From positions 124,001 through 188,000 of the forward strand of contig NZ_PJIN01000003.1 of the NCBI RefSeq assembly GCF_002929705.1: a DNA stretch of 64,000 bases, written 5' to 3'. The notes under the pieces were generated by a model. It was not told the origin of the DNA, did no database searches, and saw only the letters and a list, made by a program, of their open reading frames with translations. This stretch comes from Arthrobacter sp. N199823 (GTDB lineage Bacteria > Actinomycetota > Actinomycetes > Actinomycetales > Micrococcaceae). Positions 63,586-64,000 of this stretch are shown here, piece by piece (positions within the stretch are counted from its first letter, which is position 1; every line of letters starts with the position of its first letter). The position numbers and the translations under genes are program-made.

Positions 63586-64000
63586 TCAGTCCCAGATGTT
63601 GTCTCCGCGCAGCGTTGCGTCAACGCCACCATCGATGTAGATGGTCTGACCCGTGGCGTGCGTGTTTTCCTCGCTGGTCAACCAGGCGAGCAGTCGAGCC
63701 AGCACGATGGAATCCGAGTGGTAGTTCAACGGCATGGGCATGCTGTCATCAACCATCTTCCGGCCCTCTTCGGTAGCGAGCAGCTGCTCGGTCATCGGTG
63801 AAATGACGGTTCCCGGAGCAATGGCGTTGAGGGGGATGTGTGCCCCGGCCCAGCGCTCGGTGATGGATTCCCGACGAACCCAGCGGCTCAGGGCGCGCTT
63901 GCTTGAGGGGTAGTTCAGGTAGCCGGCAGGTCCCTGGGCGGCCAGTGCGGCACCAATTTCCAAGGCCTTGGCTTCGTCTCCGGCCAGCATGGCATCAACC
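63586..64000 (-). CDS. Short-chain dehydrogenase/reductase, 5' part off window
   Basis: The C-terminal 138 residues of an SDR enzyme. GYLNYPSSKRALSRWVRR contains the catalytic Tyr-x-x-x-Lys, LNAIAPGTVISPMTEQLL the PG motif after it, and ATGQTIYIDGGVDATLRG the typical end. Runs off the right edge, so the cofactor-binding region is not visible. Substrate unknown. Confidence 0.92.
   Translation of the reverse strand, partial: VDAMLAGDEAKALEIGAALAAQGPAGYLNYPSSKRALSRWVRRESITERWAGAHIPLNAIAPGTVISPMTEQLLATEEGRKMVDDSMPMPLNYHSDSIVLARLLAWLTSEENTHATGQTIYIDGGVDATLRGDNIWD

Overview
The window looks like chromosome of a high-GC Gram-positive bacterium of the Micrococcaceae, most like Arthrobacter or a close relative. 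The evidence is a GC-rich composition with frequent GTG and TTG starts, a Glu-Asp-Phe tRNA cluster, actinobacterial families (DUF3151, DUF5684-like, the AmaP/Asp23 operon with DUF6286, a RipA-like NlpC/P60 protein), and gene neighbourhoods typical of that group. The genus is inferred from protein character, not from a database search. Both ends cut genes: an MFS transporter on the left and a short-chain dehydrogenase on the right.

Layout. 1-7.7 kb: MFS transporter, a tandem repeat patch, then a complete fructose PTS operon on the minus strand (fruR-fruK-fruA-ptsI-ptsH). 7.8-18 kb: mostly housekeeping and hypothetical genes (esterase, EcsC-like protein, DUF445 membrane protein, glycerophosphodiesterase, GH15 glycosidase, AzlCD exporter, thiamine-binding protein, acetyltransferase, spermidine-synthase-like protein). 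18-31.7 kb: histidine and amino-acid metabolism (amino-acid permease, IclR regulator, hutH, hutG, polar amino-acid ABC importer), with a heterodimeric ABC exporter between hutH and hutG. Between the IclR gene and hutH sits an AbiEi/DUF559-like gene bracketed by two 111-bp direct repeats and a diverged copy of the IclR gene's 3' end. This looks like an inserted defence-type cargo. 31.8-41 kb: purine permease, CopC, a flavin-fold fragment, an aldonolactone oxidase/PLP enzyme pair, a two-domain universal stress protein, NlpC/P60 hydrolase, zincin. 41.2-41.7 kb: three tRNAs. 41.9-45.2 kb: lipoprotein, Asp23/AmaP envelope-stress operon, and an 11-residue-repeat LEA-like protein. 45.3-58.2 kb: xthA, a ProVWX-type betaine importer with a long leader, nadE, pyrE, tdk, a HAD phosphatase, SpoU methyltransferase, a dTMP-kinase-like P-loop protein, fba and DUF3151. 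58.2-64 kb: a less conserved stretch with a broken MerR gene, an orphan LuxR-type response regulator, two small orphan proteins, a SigB/F-type sigma factor, GlsB, CsbD and an HTH regulator.

How the genes fit together. The PTS operon carries the general components (EI, HPr) with the fructose-specific ones, so fructose uptake and the phosphorelay would be controlled together by the DeoR-type regulator. Several loci point to osmotic, desiccation and envelope stress: ProVWX, Asp23/AmaP, LEA-like repeats, USP, GlsB, CsbD and the alternative sigma factor. The right-hand regulator cluster (response regulator, two small proteins, sigma factor, then GlsB and CsbD) may be one stress circuit, but this is inference from gene order.

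A recurring feature is long, nearly perfect inverted repeats (arms 17-28 bp, different sequence at each site) in intergenic gaps near 7.8, 18.1, 20.6, 21.8, 31.8, 38.9 and 58.2 kb. They lack the T-tract of ordinary terminators, and one lies between divergent genes. All assignments come from reading the sequence; no searches were run.
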